A stretch of DNA of 64,000 nt from Antitrichia curtipendula (lineage: Eukaryota > Streptophyta > Bryopsida > Hypnales > Leucodontaceae): contig OX579633.1 of the NCBI GenBank assembly GCA_951230915.1, positions 4,650,001 to 4,714,000 of the forward strand, in the 5' to 3' direction. The notes beneath the pieces are model-generated. The model was not told where the DNA came from and did no database searches. It saw only the letters and a list, made by a program, of their open reading frames with translations. This document shows, piece by piece, positions 46,761 through 58,507 of the stretch (its first letter is position 1; each line of letters opens with the position of its first letter). The position numbers were made by a program, and so were the translations under genes.

Positions 46761-47314
46761 TCACCTAGCATAACATTGTTTGTCTGCGTGCATGGGGGCC
46801 CTTTTGCTACCCTAAGATTCAAGAGCCCCCTACAACAATAAGCCATTGACATCCCAACATTGACAAAGCATATACATTGCTACTTTTTCAACGCAAGGCC
46901 CAGGAAAAATCTGATGTGGTACTTCAACTTGCAATGTTTGGCACGATTGACTTGTTGCACGCTACTGACATTTGGGTGTAGTTTTTGATGGCACCTTGTG
47001 GTCGAGGATAATTGGGTAGGAGAAACGAAAAAGAGTATGTGGCGTCTCAAGAGGCATAATATATAATGTATTTGTCATTTTTAGTCTTGCATACAAATCC
47101 TTCAACTTGTCCACAATTCTAATCAAGCATACCAAATTTGGGTTTGGTAAAAAATGGTGCTTTATTTTTGTTGAATTGTATTACTTAAAATTCATGGTTT
47201 TATATAAGATTTGATTGTAGAATCTTCTTGATTTATTTTAAAAAACTTCAAATTCATAATTATGTAGGATATATCTATACACACATTTTCATAGTCATAG
47301 TAAAAAACATGCTA
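46761..47314. other. Anonymous spacer
   Basis: No feature recognised. Confidence 0.35.
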
Positions 47315-47708
47315 TTAACCCTTAAAGGACATTGCAAGATTGACGGGCATTTTGAAAGTAAAATCCTAAATTTTACATAGTACAGCATTTTAAATGTTCT
47401 TAAATGAACTAAACTTATATATTTCTAATAATATACATGATTTCATTTAATTTTTTTTCAAAATTATTAAAAATATAATTTTGGTGATACTTTGAAGATA
47501 CAATCTTCAAACTTCATTATACACCACTTTTGAACTTTTTCTATCAAATTTTTCTTCCAGTATGCTTTGAAAGTATACCAACTATACCAAGATTTTTGTC
47601 AATATTATTTCTATTTTTTAATTATAAATTTAATAAATAAACATAAAAATTGTGTTGAAGTGTGTTTAACAACACTTCAAACACACCTCAACATACTTTT
47701 TATGTCTT
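47315..47708 (+). mobile_element. TTAA element family C, fragment
   Basis: It starts TTAACCCTTAAAGGACATTG. Its middle (GAAGATACAATCTTCAAAC) resembles the middle of C1 (GAAGTTATATCTTCAAAAT). It has no right end of its own before F begins. Confidence 0.45.
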
Positions 47709-48352
47709 TTAACCCCTAAATGCCCAAGGCTTGTTTTGAGCTGCTTGGAATTTGCTCTAAATTGAACAAAATGCCAACATTTTGATAAGTTGTATAAGTT
47801 TTTTTTGAATTGTAACCGTACAAATTCAAACTAGACATGTTAGAGATCTCATAGGAACAGAAAACACAACAATATCACTTATGGAATGAAAGATTACAGT
47901 GTTTGACTATGAGGGTGTTAAAACTGCACAAATCTTTCAATCCTCTTTTCACAAGTCAAATCTAAAAAATTGGTGACAAAAAAATATGATGTTAAAGGGC
48001 CTAACATGTATAATCCCAATCAATTTATGGCTTCTTAAAATCTACTCTCTAACTTTTTTAAATGAATTTTGAATGTGATTTTTTTTCCAAGATCTAGTGT
48101 ATTTGAGGCTCATTTCCAAGAGCTCTCAACACTATAGGAAGTCAAGATTGCAATGGGTACCCTTGTACAAAATCTTCAGTAGAAAAATCACTATCAATTA
48201 TTTTCAAGATCGGATTTTTAATTCTAAAACTAGACTTCAAGAAGAACTTTCCAAAAATATAAACTACTAGAAATAGAAACTTGGTTAGGTTTTATTTAAC
48301 TTCAAAGTTTTGCAAACACCAGATTTGAGTGCCTCGGACATTTAGGGGTTAA
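47709..48352 (+). mobile_element. TTAA element family F
   Basis: 644 bp from TTAACCCCTAAATGCCC to GGACATTTAGGGGTTAA, both ends intact with TTAA on each side. The interior differs from A-E, suggesting a separate family mobilised by the same machinery. Non-coding. Confidence 0.82.
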
Positions 48353-48587
48353 AAAATTTCAATTCAAATTGAATGGAAAAAGTAAAAGTGTGCTTGAAGT
48401 GTGCTTGAAGTGTGCTTGAGTCCATAAACACCATTCGTCTTGTGTTCCGGACCTCTAACTAGTCAACTGCATTATATGGGGCGCCGGTGGGGGAATGGAA
48501 AGAAGCCGGCTCCCTTCCCAAAGCCTGACACATGGCACTTCTTGTTTAGCGAGTTTGTTTTGCAAGGCATTGCTGAAGATGTTCTAA

Positions 48588-48941
48588 GAGCATTTGCAGT
48601 GGAGGCTTGGTATATGGCCCAGTATCGGTATAATTAACTTTTGAACGGTAAATAATTAAAACTTGAAAATTGTCTCACTGGAAGCGCATCGGAAAAAACT
48701 TGGAGAAGGTTCAACAAAATTCAAAATTAAGCATTGGACAAGTACTTCAAAAGCAAGGTAAAAATCTGAAATTATAGAGGTCTTAGCAAATCATGGTTAC
48801 CAAAGCAACATTTGGCCATATTTAGAGGGTCAATGGTCAATGCGCTTCCAATGAGACAATTTTCAAGTTCTAATTATTTACCGTTCAAAAGTTAGTTATA
48901 CCGATACCGGGCCATATACCGGGCCTCCACTGCAGATGCTC
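48588..48941 (+). mobile_element. PIF/Harbinger-like hairpin MITE
   Basis: 354 bp between TAA (48585-48587) and TAA (48942-48944). Inverted ends are GAGCATTTGCAGTGGAGGC and GCCTCCACTGCAGATGCTC. Pairing continues inward for over 100 bases (TATGGCCC-GTATCGGTATAA, CTTTTGAACGGTAAATAATT, GAAAATTGTCTCA). GAGCATCTGC-type ends with a TAA duplication fit Tourist-like elements. The 65-codon frame overlapping its left end is not a gene. Confidence 0.85.
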
Positions 48942-50100
48942 TAACAATGTTATGTGGCCCTCCTGCAAAGCTTTAGATCTGTTGATCGAATCATTATGGT
49001 CCACGTCGTCCTTCTAGGGTTTTAAATAAAGGAGATGATCTGTAGCACTGTACCCGAATGTGCACAAAAGTCAAACACTGAAAGTAATTATTTAGATGCC
49101 AGTAAATCATATGATCTGTGAGTTGACTGCCCGATCAGGGCCGTAGCATTTGATCTGCAAAAATGTATCATAAGTCAAGTACCCCTTTATTTGTGTAAAT
49201 TATAAAAATAAAATAAAATAAAAGTGAGCCAATCCGTTTCATTTGGTTAAAAGAAAAAAAATGGAAACCAACACTCGTAAGCTGCCAGAAAAAGTACACT
49301 GATAAGTTCTCTGTACTGTTTCTTTTTCAATTGGATTCATCAATTTGTTGAAAAAAAAAGAAAAAAAAAGTATAGTTTCATTTTTCACTCTTTTGTTTAA
49401 AACAAATGAAATAGATTCAAGTTTGCGGTTTTTTGTTTTTCTTCTTCTTAGTCTTAGTGAAACACATGGACAATTTTCATTGCATGGGGAAACAATACAA
49501 TAGAACCAAGAGAATTTGTTCTCAGCGACAATCTTAAAATTTTTTACAACTAACCAACTGAAGAATCAAAACAAACGCCAACCCAATAGGGCAGCCAACA
49601 AAAAGAAATTTAGTTTGGTCATTTCATCTCTTGCAATAAAGTTTTACTTTGCTTTTGTCAAAAAAAAGAGAGCAACAAAAGAAATTCAATTTTGCTCTTG
49701 ATTCGTTTGCCAAGGCTTGGTTCGATGTTCGATAGGTTTCTTTGCAAAGTAAAAGGTAGAAATATCCATTCCCATTTTAATGGGTGTGCATAGATGGAGT
49801 CAAAAATATAATTAGATATTATTTTTTTCGTAAGTGTAGACAAATGGAAATCAGAAATACTTTTAATTAAATAAATAATTTTTGACAATTTTTGTATTTT
49901 TTGTAAATTTTCAAAGTTAAAATGGGAAAAAAATTCAAAGTGTTCAATAGGTGCTTGTTCAAAGCGCCTTGAAAATGACTCTGGATCATTCAATAAAAGT
50001 TTGTTACTTTACAACCATGAAGTGTCATTTGTAAAGTAGGAGCCATTCATAGCAAACAGTTTGAGGTCATACTAGTGACACTTCAATAGACACCTATTTC
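48942..50100. other. Anonymous spacer
   Basis: Nothing supported. The 111-codon minus-strand frame 49658-49993 is low-complexity and unrecognised. Confidence 0.35.
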
Positions 50101-50109
50101 ATAAAAGAA

Positions 50110-50134
50110 GGGGGGGGGGGGGGGGGGGGGGGGG
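50110..50134 (+). repeat. Poly-G tract, 25 G
   Basis: An uninterrupted run of 25 G in otherwise AT-rich DNA. It is capable of G-quadruplex formation, and its true length is likely uncertain in any assembly. Confidence 0.9.
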
Positions 50135-50174
50135 AGGAGGAATAAATGGTGAAGGATACAAGTATCTAAATGTC

Positions 50175-50990
50175 TAAAGTCCTAAAGCCTTTTTTCCGTC
50201 AAAACCACTCAAAACTACCATTTCTATTGCAACAAAGAGCAAAAAAAATTTTAAAACATTGTTTTTTGCATCTTGAACCATAGGACCTTGCACTAGACTA
50301 GTATAAAAATGCGAGGAAAAAATTTCAGAAACTTTGACCGTGTAGATTGCAAAATATGTGCATTTAAAGTGAAGAATTTTTTTTACAACTTGTTCGACTA
50401 GATTTTTTGACTTTTAAATCTTCTCAACTTAAAATTTTTGCATTACTAATTTTTATTTTCTAAATTTTTATGGTAAAAAAATTAAGTTGAAAATCTTTAA
50501 AAAATACTTAATTTTCACTCATTAAAAAATTGTTTAGTAGAAATACATTCATGACTAAAAAAATTGTTAATAACTTTAAGATGGAATTAAAACACAATAA
50601 CCCCAATAGTGAAATTGTTCTACCAAGCAAACTTAGCCATGCTTAACAAAAAAAAATTTAATTACAAAATTTGCATTCAAAAATAAAATCTATATTGAAT
50701 CTAAGCTTCAAATGTAGACAAATATATAATCTTTGAGGAAAGAATTTAAAATTTTAAAATTTTAGTTATTTTTTATTTTTCTTAGGCTGCTCCTCGAGTT
50801 GCTTTTTGGAATTAGAGTGGCATAACTATTCTTCCAGAGCATTAGTTGAAAAAATAATAGTATTCCTAGAAAGCTAATTTGATTTTCTATCTTCAAATTT
50901 AAAAAAAAGCCATGTCAAGAATTGAAATCACACAAGCCTACCCAAAATTCCAAGAGTCCGTCAAAGGAACTTTGGGACTTTAGGGATTAA
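50175..50990 (-). mobile_element. TTAA element family B (minus-oriented copy)
   Basis: It is family B in reverse: the B 3' boxes (CCATAGGACCTTGCACTAGAC) lie at the left and the B 5' boxes (CTATCTTCAAATTTAAA) at the right. The right end GGACTTTAGGGA abuts TTAA (50987-50990). That same TTAA is the left flank of A6. The left tip is worn (GTCCTAAAGCC). Confidence 0.75.
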
Positions 50991-53108
50991 TCCCTAAAGC
51001 CCGAAACCATGTTTTTTTTAGCAACATAGTAGTTGGGGCAGCTCACTACAAATGGAATTTTTATTTTGTTTTTTTTGAAATTTTCACACAATAGGGGGAA
51101 TTTTTTTTCCATTAAGGTCCAATAATTTTTATAACTTTTGACTACATGGTTAAAAAGATATTGAATGATATGTAGTTTTCATTGCTCAGTGGGTAGCCCA
51201 AGTAGCTAAAAAACTTCTTTAAGAAATAAAAATTTGAATTTGGTTTTCTAGATTCACATATATGTGGAAAGCTTTGAATCATTCCATTTTGATTAATGAA
51301 ATGAAAGTTATGAGGAGTTCTACTTTGCAAATAGTTATGGAATCTTTACTCTAAGATAAACTTTGAAGTCCTTTATTTTACTCAATTTTCAATATTTTGA
51401 AAAAATAAATAAAACAACATTACAACCAATGGGATTGGCGTTTTTTTAATTTCATGAATAAATTATTAACAGATTTTTATTTTGAATCATTCTCTACATA
51501 ACATTCAGTAGCCTTCAAGGAGGTTGCCTTTCCCTCCCTGGAGGCCTCATCCACGATGTTCATCCACGCCTCATTAATCTAAGTTGCAGTACAGGGAGTG
51601 CGGCATTAGATTCATGGCGCGCTTCATTTCGTTTCTATAATTTCAAGATTGAACATACAAATAAATATGATTTACAAAGAAAATTGGTTTGCCTAAAATC
51701 TAAGTTAGAATCATGATTAGCATACCAAGGCAGTCTTCTATGATGTGACCATTACAATAATTTACTTTTCATTTGTTGAATGTCAAGAGAAGCTCCTTAT
51801 ATACCTATGTGGTGGTAGGAGTTAGAACAACCCTGGGATATGTTAATTTAGAATTTGTAGTTTCTCAACCACTCATAGTTAAAATCAAAAGTAGGAACTG
51901 TGATTGAAGTATAATTTCAGACCTCATTTAGGAATAGTATAATAAAAAATTTCAAAAAAATTGAACTATGAAAAGTTGTTAAATTAAGATAAATTTCATC
52001 TCCGGAAATCCATTTGAGATTATGATTCTCTAATCAAAAGTTTTGGACAAATTTCAGAGAGGATGTTTGAAAATGTCAAAAACAAATTCCCTTCCAACCC
52101 CTATCTGAAATTTATCCATAACTTTTGATTGGAGGATCAAAGTCCCAAAAGAATTTTTGGAAATAAATCTCAACTTCATTTCACAACATTTTTCAGTTCA
52201 AAGTTTTTTTTAAGAGTTTTTATACTATGCCTAAATGAGGTCTGAAAATCTACTTCAATCACAATTGTTGCTTTAATTTGATTACACTATGAGCAGTTGA
52301 GAAAATACAAATTCTAATTTACATATCCCACATTATTTATTTTACCTCCTACCACCCCATAGGTATATAAATAGTTGTCTTTGCATTCTAAGTTACAAAA
52401 CACATTTGTCTTAAGAAGCATTGCAAGGAATTTTGAATGTTGAAATTCATTGGCTCAATGATTTGACAGCTATTTTGTGTAAAACTCATATTTCGTGTAC
52501 TATTTGAATTGACAATACTTTAATTTATAGTACTCTGAGTCTAGATTTTCTGCACTGTTAGAATTGAAAGTATTACTTTTTTTTACCCCAAGTCTGCAAT
52601 AGCCACCCTGCCACTCTGACTAATATTGCCAAGTGCTCCCATAGCTACTGATGGTGTGGAATATTCCACACCATTCTGTTAGGGGGAAGGCAGTCCTTCC
52701 CTCTGCTACTGAATGTTATGTACTTCTTTTTATTTACTATCTCTTTCCTATATATTGTACAATTTCAAATAATCTAAAAAATTTCAAGCATGTAGACAAC
52801 TTGCCTTGAAGAATGAATACAAGGAAGCACCACCATTTTGGACATTTTTTTCATATAATTATGATCTTGTGAAGTGCAGCTGCTCGGGATTTTGCAAGGC
52901 AAAAAAAGGATTTTTGTAATTTCAAATGCTAATATCTTGCAACCTACATGGTAGAAGTTTCCACATCTTCTCAAAATAGTGTACTATAAGATCCTAAAGT
53001 TGCATGTGTTTAAGTTATTTTTTCTTCTAAAATTTGGTATTTGTACTATAAATGGCAAAATTGAAGCGTTTTTGGTGAAAACATAGTCAAAAACCTTTAG
53101 AGAGTTAA
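50987..53108 (+). mobile_element. TTAA element, family A (A6), split by a fold-back element
   Basis: It starts TTAATCCCTAAAGCCC and ends AACCTTTAGAGAGTTAA. Removing the 1224-bp insertion and one TA leaves about 896 bp of ordinary family A. It contains the 5' box GGCAGCTCACTACAAATGG and the 3' boxes GTGAAGTGCAGCTGCTCGG and AAAACATAGTCAAAAACC. Confidence 0.85.
51497..52720. mobile_element. 1224-bp fold-back DNA element, TA target
   Basis: Perfect 16-bp inverted ends CATAACATTCAGTAGC and GCTACTGAATGTTATG, flanked by TA. Other A copies read CATTCTCTACTTC without interruption, so the TA was duplicated on insertion. Inside, arms 51797-52061 and 52101-52370 are imperfect inverted copies of each other (for example TTATATACCTATGTGGTGG versus CCACCCCATAGGTATATAA, and AATCAAAAGTTTTGG versus CCATAACTTTTGATT). 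The whole would fold into a stem of some 265 bp. No transposase. An alternative parse with a TAC duplication and 15-bp ends is possible. Confidence 0.88.
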
Positions 53109-53528
53109 TGAGTTATCCATTTGTTTCTAGAAAGAAAAGTACAACAATTTATCTTTATAGTGCATGTAATACTAATTTATCAAAATCACACTATTATTGC
53201 TTTTTGGTTAGGTCTTGTGCTTCTTTCTTGCATTGAAATGACCTTCAATTCTGTAAATTTAAAAAAAGAAAAAGAGAGGCTACCTATTGACATATTATTG
53301 TATTTATACCCATTTTCACAAAAACAAACGTTAGCAATGACACTAATAATTTACACTTTCACTATTAGGTGAATCAATGTAGTGGGAATTTATTGATTTT
53401 ACATCTTGCACCTGACCAAATAACACTAATAAATATGTTCTATTCTTGCCTATTCTTGTGAATGATGTGACCCCCTTGAGGCCCCCCTGGTGCAGATTGC
53501 CTTGTCCAAATACAAAGCATTAATTATA
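53109..53528. other. Anonymous spacer
   Basis: An 83-codon plus-strand frame (53121-53372) is unrecognised and AT-driven. Confidence 0.35.
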
Positions 53529-53686
53529 AGGTAAACAACCCCTTTACAGACTAAATGGAAGCAAGCTCATTGTGGGTAAAATTGTAATAGTGGTGTACAT
53601 TTCAGAATTTGAATGTACTCCTACCATAACAATTTTGCCCACAAATGGGCTTGCTCCCATTTATTCCATAATGAGGTAGATTACCT
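53529..53686. mobile_element. TA/AGGT hairpin MITE, family M4
   Basis: 158 bp flanked by TA, ends AGGTAAACAACC and GGTAGATTACCT. The arms pair across almost the whole length (AAATGGAAGCAAGCTCATT versus AAATGGGCTTGCTCCCATTT; GGGTAAAATTGTAAT versus ATAACAATTTTGCCC). It is the shortest and most palindromic member of the group. Confidence 0.85.
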
Positions 53687-55316
53687 TATAAGTTATCACT
53701 AGTTTATGACTCCATGCTTCAAGGTTAATTAGAAATCCATCTATTTGAATGTAAGTGCAGCAGAAAAATACTTGAGAGCTTGATATCAACTTGTAAACTT
53801 TAACCTTTAAAGGTTGAATTGGTGGCCGTGCCAATCATCCCTTTGGATACCATGGGAATCATTGGTTTAAAAAAAAATGCAAAAGCATTCATTACAAGTC
53901 AAACTACTATAGAAGACCTTAGTCTCCTTTTCACAACAAAATTATGAGGATGAATAGTTGCATTTCTATTCAACACAAAAGCATTCTCTGTCATTTATTG
54001 AACAAAAAATGTCCACGATGTCATTTATGGGTTTAGGTAGGAGAAGAAGAAAGATGATTCCAGTTTGAAAGACTAACGTGAATGAAAGGGTAACTCCATC
54101 TTTGATGACTCCATTAGGAGGTAGATCCTATAGTAAAGAACCAATATATTATTTCCTACAAAAAATTCTCAAGTCTCTCTATGTGACAATAAAATAGTTT
54201 TTGCACCCATTACTATAGTTAGGTAGACAATGGTGGTAAGCCCCCCCACCAATGTCCAGTTTGAACTCATGATCCCCTCATCAGTGTGCCAAGGCTAAAG
54301 TCATTGAACTAAGGTCACATGTGCCTTAATTTGAAGTAGAATCACTTAAGTGACTTGCACCTATGATAAGCAAATATGGAAATTCAATATAACGTGACAA
54401 ATTGCGTAATCTACTATCTACTTGAAGTACTCCAATTGGGGAATTGGAGTACCTCTTCACAAACCAATATTGTACCTCTTGGTCAAGGTCAACAAAAAAT
54501 GTTTTTAAAAACACATATAAGAATTTGTAGGACATTGTTTTTTTTCTTAAAAATAACTGCGTAAAAAAATCTTTATATGTTTTTAGGCATTTGCCAAATC
54601 TTATTTTTCAACTTATAATTAATTGTTTAAAAAAGAATGTTGACCTTAACCACTTGATAAGTTTGGAAATTATACAAATTTGCAATGTGCTCCAATATAG
54701 AACTAATGAAAATTCAAAATGTCATTATTTCATCCACCACCCCACCACCCTATTTAAATTTTTTAGAATTTTTGTTTTTGCATAGTTCATATTAAATTTT
54801 GTTCAAATTTTTTATAAATTTTTTAAACATTTTAGAGGGAACAAATTCTAATAGGGTTTTAACAAAACAATGTCAAATGATTTCTATTTAATTTTATGGT
54901 GTTTTCTTAGTAGACTTTTGCAATAATTTGATAAACTTTGTTCTAAGACCTTGTTCAAAAATAATAATTGAAAGAAAAAAATCTTAAGAAACATAAACAA
55001 GGACCAATGTGATTTGTACTAGCGTGTTTTAAATAAAATTGTAACAATGCAATCTACACCATTTTAATGCTATCTCAAATAGTGCAAATGTGTGTGCATT
55101 TGTCATCCAAGTTTTATCTATCATCATTTTAATGTTCATCCAAATGCTCACTCTAACTAGATGGCTTGCATCCAAATTTGTCTAATAGTGTAAACTAGAG
55201 GATCTTGCACTTTTCAAACTCTAACACTAAGTGAATCAACTTAAGTAGCATCTCAAGTGGCCCCTTTTCTTATCCCCACCCCCACCAATGTGCCACTCAC
55301 CCAAAACAACCATCAT
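53687..55316. other. Anonymous AT-rich spacer
   Basis: Two short overlapping frames near 54326-54564 are unrecognised; a small palindrome, CTCCAATTGGGGAATTGGAG, lies at about 54430-54449. No gene. Confidence 0.35.
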
Positions 55317-55537
55317 CACTTTGTGTACATCTCCGAAATCCTTTATGTACCTACATAGAAGAAACTATTTCAGAAACTTTTACCTCTACCAAAAATAACT
55401 TTTATCCTTTATAACTTTTCCATTCAGTATCCAAATGTCGCATTTTTTAATGCGTTGAAACCTCCTTTCACTTGCCGCCAAGAAAATATAAAAAAATTAC
55501 ACTCTAATAATAGTAACTAAGCACAATGGTGGTTTGG
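55317..55537 (-). mobile_element. TA/AGGT MITE family M1, decayed copy 4
   Basis: It matches copy 1: TGTGTACATCTCCGAAATC, TATCCAAATGTCGCA, GAAACCTCCTTTCACTTGCC, AATAATAGTAACTAAGC. Both AGGT ends are lost. About 250 bases on, 55791 reads TATAAGGTAGCAATCC, an isolated AGGT-type end. Confidence 0.65.
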
Positions 55538-56378
55538 ACGAGGCTTGTTGTACATTTTGAGTTTTTGTGCACAAGATGATCAGGTCACAAATTTTTTAAA
55601 CAACAATTAATGTTCGCATATGCATTGTTGATAATCTATTTCCCAATCCCATTCTTTATTTTTACATGTCTAGAATTTGTGTGTAGAATTTGTGTGCTGA
55701 AATGTTGGAGCAATGTAGATTGTGGGCACAATTGTGCAAAGACAATAATATGTATGCTTTTGTTGTCGCAAGGTTTCCTTTTTTTTGTAGTATAAGGTAG
55801 CAATCCTCCAAATTTATTTACTAGAGGTTGTACCATACGTGTAGGTCAGTTTCAGCACCTTGATGTCAAAATAGTTTAGTTTTTGTAGGTTGATAGTTCG
55901 GCAACTTGATTTGGATTTATTTACTTCTGGCACTTTATTTTTTTATAAATTTTTAGACACTCCTAATTTTGGAATGATCTTTTCTATTCATGAGTAAATG
56001 TGTTCCTTTTTATAAATTTTCTCAAGAATAATTGTTGGATATTCATAATTAGCAACAATGAAATTTTTTCAAATTTTCAAAAATAGTTGTACTTAAAAAA
56101 ATAAATGTAGACATGATCCAATTTTTTTGTATTTATTTTGAAACTAACCTATATGTAGGGTATGGTACAAAAAAAACACTCAAATTATCTAGTAAATGTT
56201 GGATTCTAACCATGTGAGAACAAATTCTAGTTTCTAGCTTTGTTTGATTAACATACGGTAAGCTGACCCATTCCTGATCACCCCTCTGTTTTTGGGTGGT
56301 ATAGGTTGCTCTCTTTTTCTACATGTAGAAATAAATAGTTATAGCGCAGATCCTGACACAATTGTTGACACATTATAC
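55538..56378. other. Anonymous spacer up to the gap
   Basis: No gene or complete element. Short frames at 55610-55836 overlap on opposite strands. Confidence 0.35.
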
Positions 56379-56578
56379 NNNNNNNNNNNNNNNNNNNNNN
56401 NNNNNNNNNNNNNNNNNNNNNNNNNNNNNNNNNNNNNNNNNNNNNNNNNNNNNNNNNNNNNNNNNNNNNNNNNNNNNNNNNNNNNNNNNNNNNNNNNNNN
56501 NNNNNNNNNNNNNNNNNNNNNNNNNNNNNNNNNNNNNNNNNNNNNNNNNNNNNNNNNNNNNNNNNNNNNNNNNNNNNN
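56379..56578. other. Assembly gap (200 N)
   Basis: Exactly 200 N, a rounded length that suggests a nominal size. Family A sequence begins immediately on the right side at about position 235 of the full-length element, so the missing bases should include a family A 5' end. Confidence 0.98.
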
Positions 56579-57303
56579 AAAAATCACTTTTTAAGAAAAC
56601 AAAAATTTGAAATTGGTTCTTTAGATTTATATGTATAAGGGAAGCTTTGAATCATTCCATTTAGATCTATGAGTCAAAAGTTATGAGGATTCTTAGTTTA
56701 AGGGTAGTTATGGAATCTCAACTCTAAAATAAACTTTGAAGTCCTTTATTTAACTCAGTTTTCAATATTTTTGAAAAAAGATAAAAACAATGGGTGTAGA
56801 TTGTTTATTACAACATTACAACCGTTGGGATTGGCATTTTTTCAATTCCATAAATAAATTCTTCACAATTTAGTGTTTTGAATCATTCTCTACCTCTTCC
56901 TACTTACTATTTTTTTCCTATATGTTGTACAATTCCAAATGATCTGAAAATTTTCAAGCATGTAGCCCGGCATGTAGCCAACTTGCCTTCAAGAATAAAT
57001 CCAAAGAGTAACCACCATTTTAGACATTTTTTCATACAAATGTGACCTTGTGAAGGGCAGCTGCCCGTTTTTTTGCAGGGACAAAAAAAAAGATTTTTGT
57101 CAATTCAAACGCTATTATCTTGCAATCCACATGGTGGAAAATTCTGAAATTTTTTCCACATCTTCTTAAACAATTTTACTACAAGATTGTATGGTTACAT
57201 GTGTCCAAAAATGCTTTTTTTTCTCAAAAATGGCAGTAGTATTAGAAATGGCAGTTTTGGAGCGTTTTTGGTGAAAACATAGTCAAAAACATTTAGGGGT
57301 TAA
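56579..57303 (+). mobile_element. TTAA element, family A, 3' part (A7)
   Basis: It runs from the gap edge to AACATTTAGGGGTTAA. The 3' boxes are present (GCAGCTGCCCGTTTTTTTGC, GAAATGGCAGTTTTGGAGCG, GAAAACATAGTC). A 9-11 base internal duplication of GCATGTAGCC occurs at 56958-56978. The 5' end is hidden in the gap. Confidence 0.85.
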
Positions 57304-58507
57304 TTTAATTGCAATAAGATCAATACTATTTTTTAAAAAGGGCTCCAAAACTCAATGTTTCAAGACGATAGGACTACATCAAACTCTACTTACAACTCAA
57401 AACAAGTTGGAAATAATGTTATTTTTAGCAAAAAAATTCAATCATTATGTTCAATGAGAAAATTGTTTTGGAATTGAGGGAGTAATATTTATGTACTAAA
57501 TTTCATGATATTTAGTGGGCAATAATATGATGTATTGAAAAAAATTGTATGCCAAAATCAAAGGTGTAGAAATTTTGAATTATGATACATTGTTACGAAT
57601 AATGAATCATAAAGACATGATTCTACCTATATAAATTCTAAATTTAAATTATTGTGAATATACAATTGACCATACATGCCAAATTATAGAATGAAGTTAT
57701 GACAATTAATTGTGATTTGAAAGAAAAGTAAATTCTTAGATAGCCATGTCTAAAATTCGCTTTTATGCGCAACAATTTGGAATTGCTTTATATTTTGTCA
57801 ATTTCTTTTAGAACTCCAAAAACTCTTTTTGTGCCTTGGCATGGTGGCATACTTCATATAATATTGTTGTACACAAAAATGAAGGAAGTTGACATTTATA
57901 GAATTTAAAATATTTACAATTTGACATACATGCAAATGATGTTGATTTTCACAATATTTGAGTAATTTTTTGGAATCGAGAGCATGGAATTGAATTAGCC
58001 ATTGTAGAGAGAGTGTAGGTTGCAACATGAACCATTGTTAGATCTTAAAGCCCTTGCGTTTGAAATATTTGATGAATAGGACAATGCCTTCAATTTATAA
58101 ATTAGAGCTGCATGATGCATTTTTAGGTTTAGAATTTTTGTATAAAGACTAGAGTTTATAACGCACATAATTGATTCAACTAATCCAAAAAGTAAAATTA
58201 TCATTATCAATAGTTAGAGTCTCAATTTTGAGTAGAGGAAAAGTGTCACTCTAAGAAGGCTATGAGTTTGTTGACCCTAATTGACACGCTAGAAAAAACA
58301 TTTTTCTCTCACTTCAAACATTATAATCTTGAAATCTATGATGTCAAATGGGCTGAAATTTTTTCTATACTTTGCTAAAATGGTTTACTATACTTTTATA
58401 CACTTGAAATTAGGAATTTTTAAAATATCAATATTGTTCTATGCTCTAGGAAATGACATTTTTTCACAATTTCTCTTGAAAAATATCCCAGCCCTATCAT
58501 ATAGGGC
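57304..58507. other. Spacer with one Stowaway-like end
   Basis: 57463-57484 reads TTTTGGAATTGAGGGAGTA, like the right end of a Stowaway MITE next to TA. No matching left end was found. 58230-58507 has family D-like words (CTATGATGTCAAATGGGCTG) but no boundary. No gene. Confidence 0.35.
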
